From a virus, in IMG/VR virus record IMGVR_UViG_3300008954_000257, positions 1-24,883 of that record: 24,883 nucleotides of DNA. The stretch is one strand, 5' to 3'. This document shows, piece after piece, positions 24,403 to 24,883 of this stretch (the stretch's first letter is position 1; each line of letters starts with the position of its first letter). The notes under the pieces are model-generated. The model worked only from the letters and a program-made list of their open reading frames with translations. It searched no databases and had not been told where the DNA came from. The position numbers were made by a program, and so were the translations under genes.

Positions 24403-24431
24403 TTAACTAAAACAAAATGAGGAGAACGTTT

Positions 24432-24883
24432 ATGAATAAACGCAATCTAATCTCATTAGTAATGACCATGCTAATGCCAATGTTCATTTATGGACAAAGT
24501 GTTAGTGGTACAGTTGCTGATGAGAACGGCAATCCATTACCTGGAGCAAATGTAGTTGTAGAAGGAACTGATTTAGGTGCAGCTTCTTTGGAAGATGGTA
24601 CTTATTCGATTAAAATCGGAGAAGGTTCTTACACACTTACAGCTTCTGTTATTGGATACGCATCGTCTGCTAAATCTATTGATGTTAGTGGTGATGTAAC
24701 TCTCAACTTTGGACTAGTAGTTTCAGCAGTTGAGATGTCCGCACTTGAAGTTCTTGCTTCAAGAGCTGATGAAAAAACACCTGTTGCATACACGACAGTT
24801 AGTAAAGAAGAAATGGAACTTCGTCTTGGTAGTCAAGACATTCCAATGGCTTTGAATACTACACCAAGTGTATATGCAACTCA
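24432..24883 (+). CDS. TonB-dependent outer-membrane receptor, N-terminal part (cut by window end)
   Basis: ATG 24432 has a strong GAGGAG site at 24419-24424. The visible 150 residues start with a signal peptide (about 1-21, MNKRNLISLVMTMLMPMFIY, cleavage near GQS), followed by a carboxypeptidase-regulatory-like beta domain at about 22-100 (SGTVADENGNPLPGANVVVE, GYASSAKSIDVSG), a linker with a possible TonB-box region (ALEVLASRADE) and the start of the plug domain (EKTPVAYTTVSKEEM, DIPMALNTTPSVYAT). Such proteins import bulky substrates across the outer membrane using TonB. This layout is typical of Bacteroidetes and Marinimicrobia. It is unusual in a phage, looks less AT-rich than its neighbours, and may be a host-derived gene. 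The barrel is beyond the window, so substrate and intactness cannot be judged. Confidence 0.9.
   Translation, partial: MNKRNLISLVMTMLMPMFIYGQSVSGTVADENGNPLPGANVVVEGTDLGAASLEDGTYSIKIGEGSYTLTASVIGYASSAKSIDVSGDVTLNFGLVVSAVEMSALEVLASRADEKTPVAYTTVSKEEMELRLGSQDIPMALNTTPSVYAT

Overview
The window is part of an AT-rich genome of a contractile-tailed (T4-like) bacteriophage. All credible genes lie on the + strand, packed tightly with 1-4 base stop/start overlaps. There are no rRNA or tRNA genes, insertion sequences or CRISPR arrays. The last gene, cut by the window end, looks like a bacterial TonB-dependent outer-membrane receptor. Its style resembles receptors of Marinimicrobia (SAR406) or related Bacteroidetes-like marine bacteria. 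That is the only host hint here, and it rests on memory of the family rather than a search.

Layout. 1-998: four small genes, two of them paralogous coiled-coil proteins. 1117-9435: tail module with sheath (gp18-like), a strong UUCG terminator, tube (gp19-like), a small membrane protein, a gp26-like baseplate/chaperone gene with an apparent frameshift extension (gp51-like), a small basic protein, a probable tape measure, a large tube-initiator-like baseplate protein and a LysM protein. 9444-13088: a 1007-residue hub-type baseplate protein and a companion gene. 13119-16860: a divergent family A DNA polymerase, translationally coupled to a 686-residue coiled-coil protein and a 135-residue protein, both unidentified. 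16963-21235: T4-type replication/recombination block of ssDNA-binding protein (gp32), recombinase (UvsX/RecA), 5'-3' exonuclease (RNase H/FEN-like) and DnaB-family helicase (gp41). 21312-24347: adenosylcobalamin-dependent (class II) ribonucleotide reductase interrupted by a 342-residue HNH intein placed exactly at its catalytic cysteine. 24432-end: the TonB-dependent receptor.

How it works together. The early part builds the tail, the later part replicates and recombines DNA and supplies deoxynucleotides. A short motif, core ATAYTTAT, sits just upstream of ten transcription units (34, 154, 389, 1048, 3640, 4355, 5356, 13091, 16890, 21261) and is probably the phage promoter element. The TonB receptor gene lacks it.

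Main points of interest: the frameshift at a seven-T run in the position normally held by the tail assembly chaperone; the divergent polymerase keeping both catalytic aspartates but with YDS in place of HDE; the intein at the thiyl-radical cysteine; the host-like TonB receptor; and the shared promoter motif. No gene-free stretch exceeds about 140 bases.
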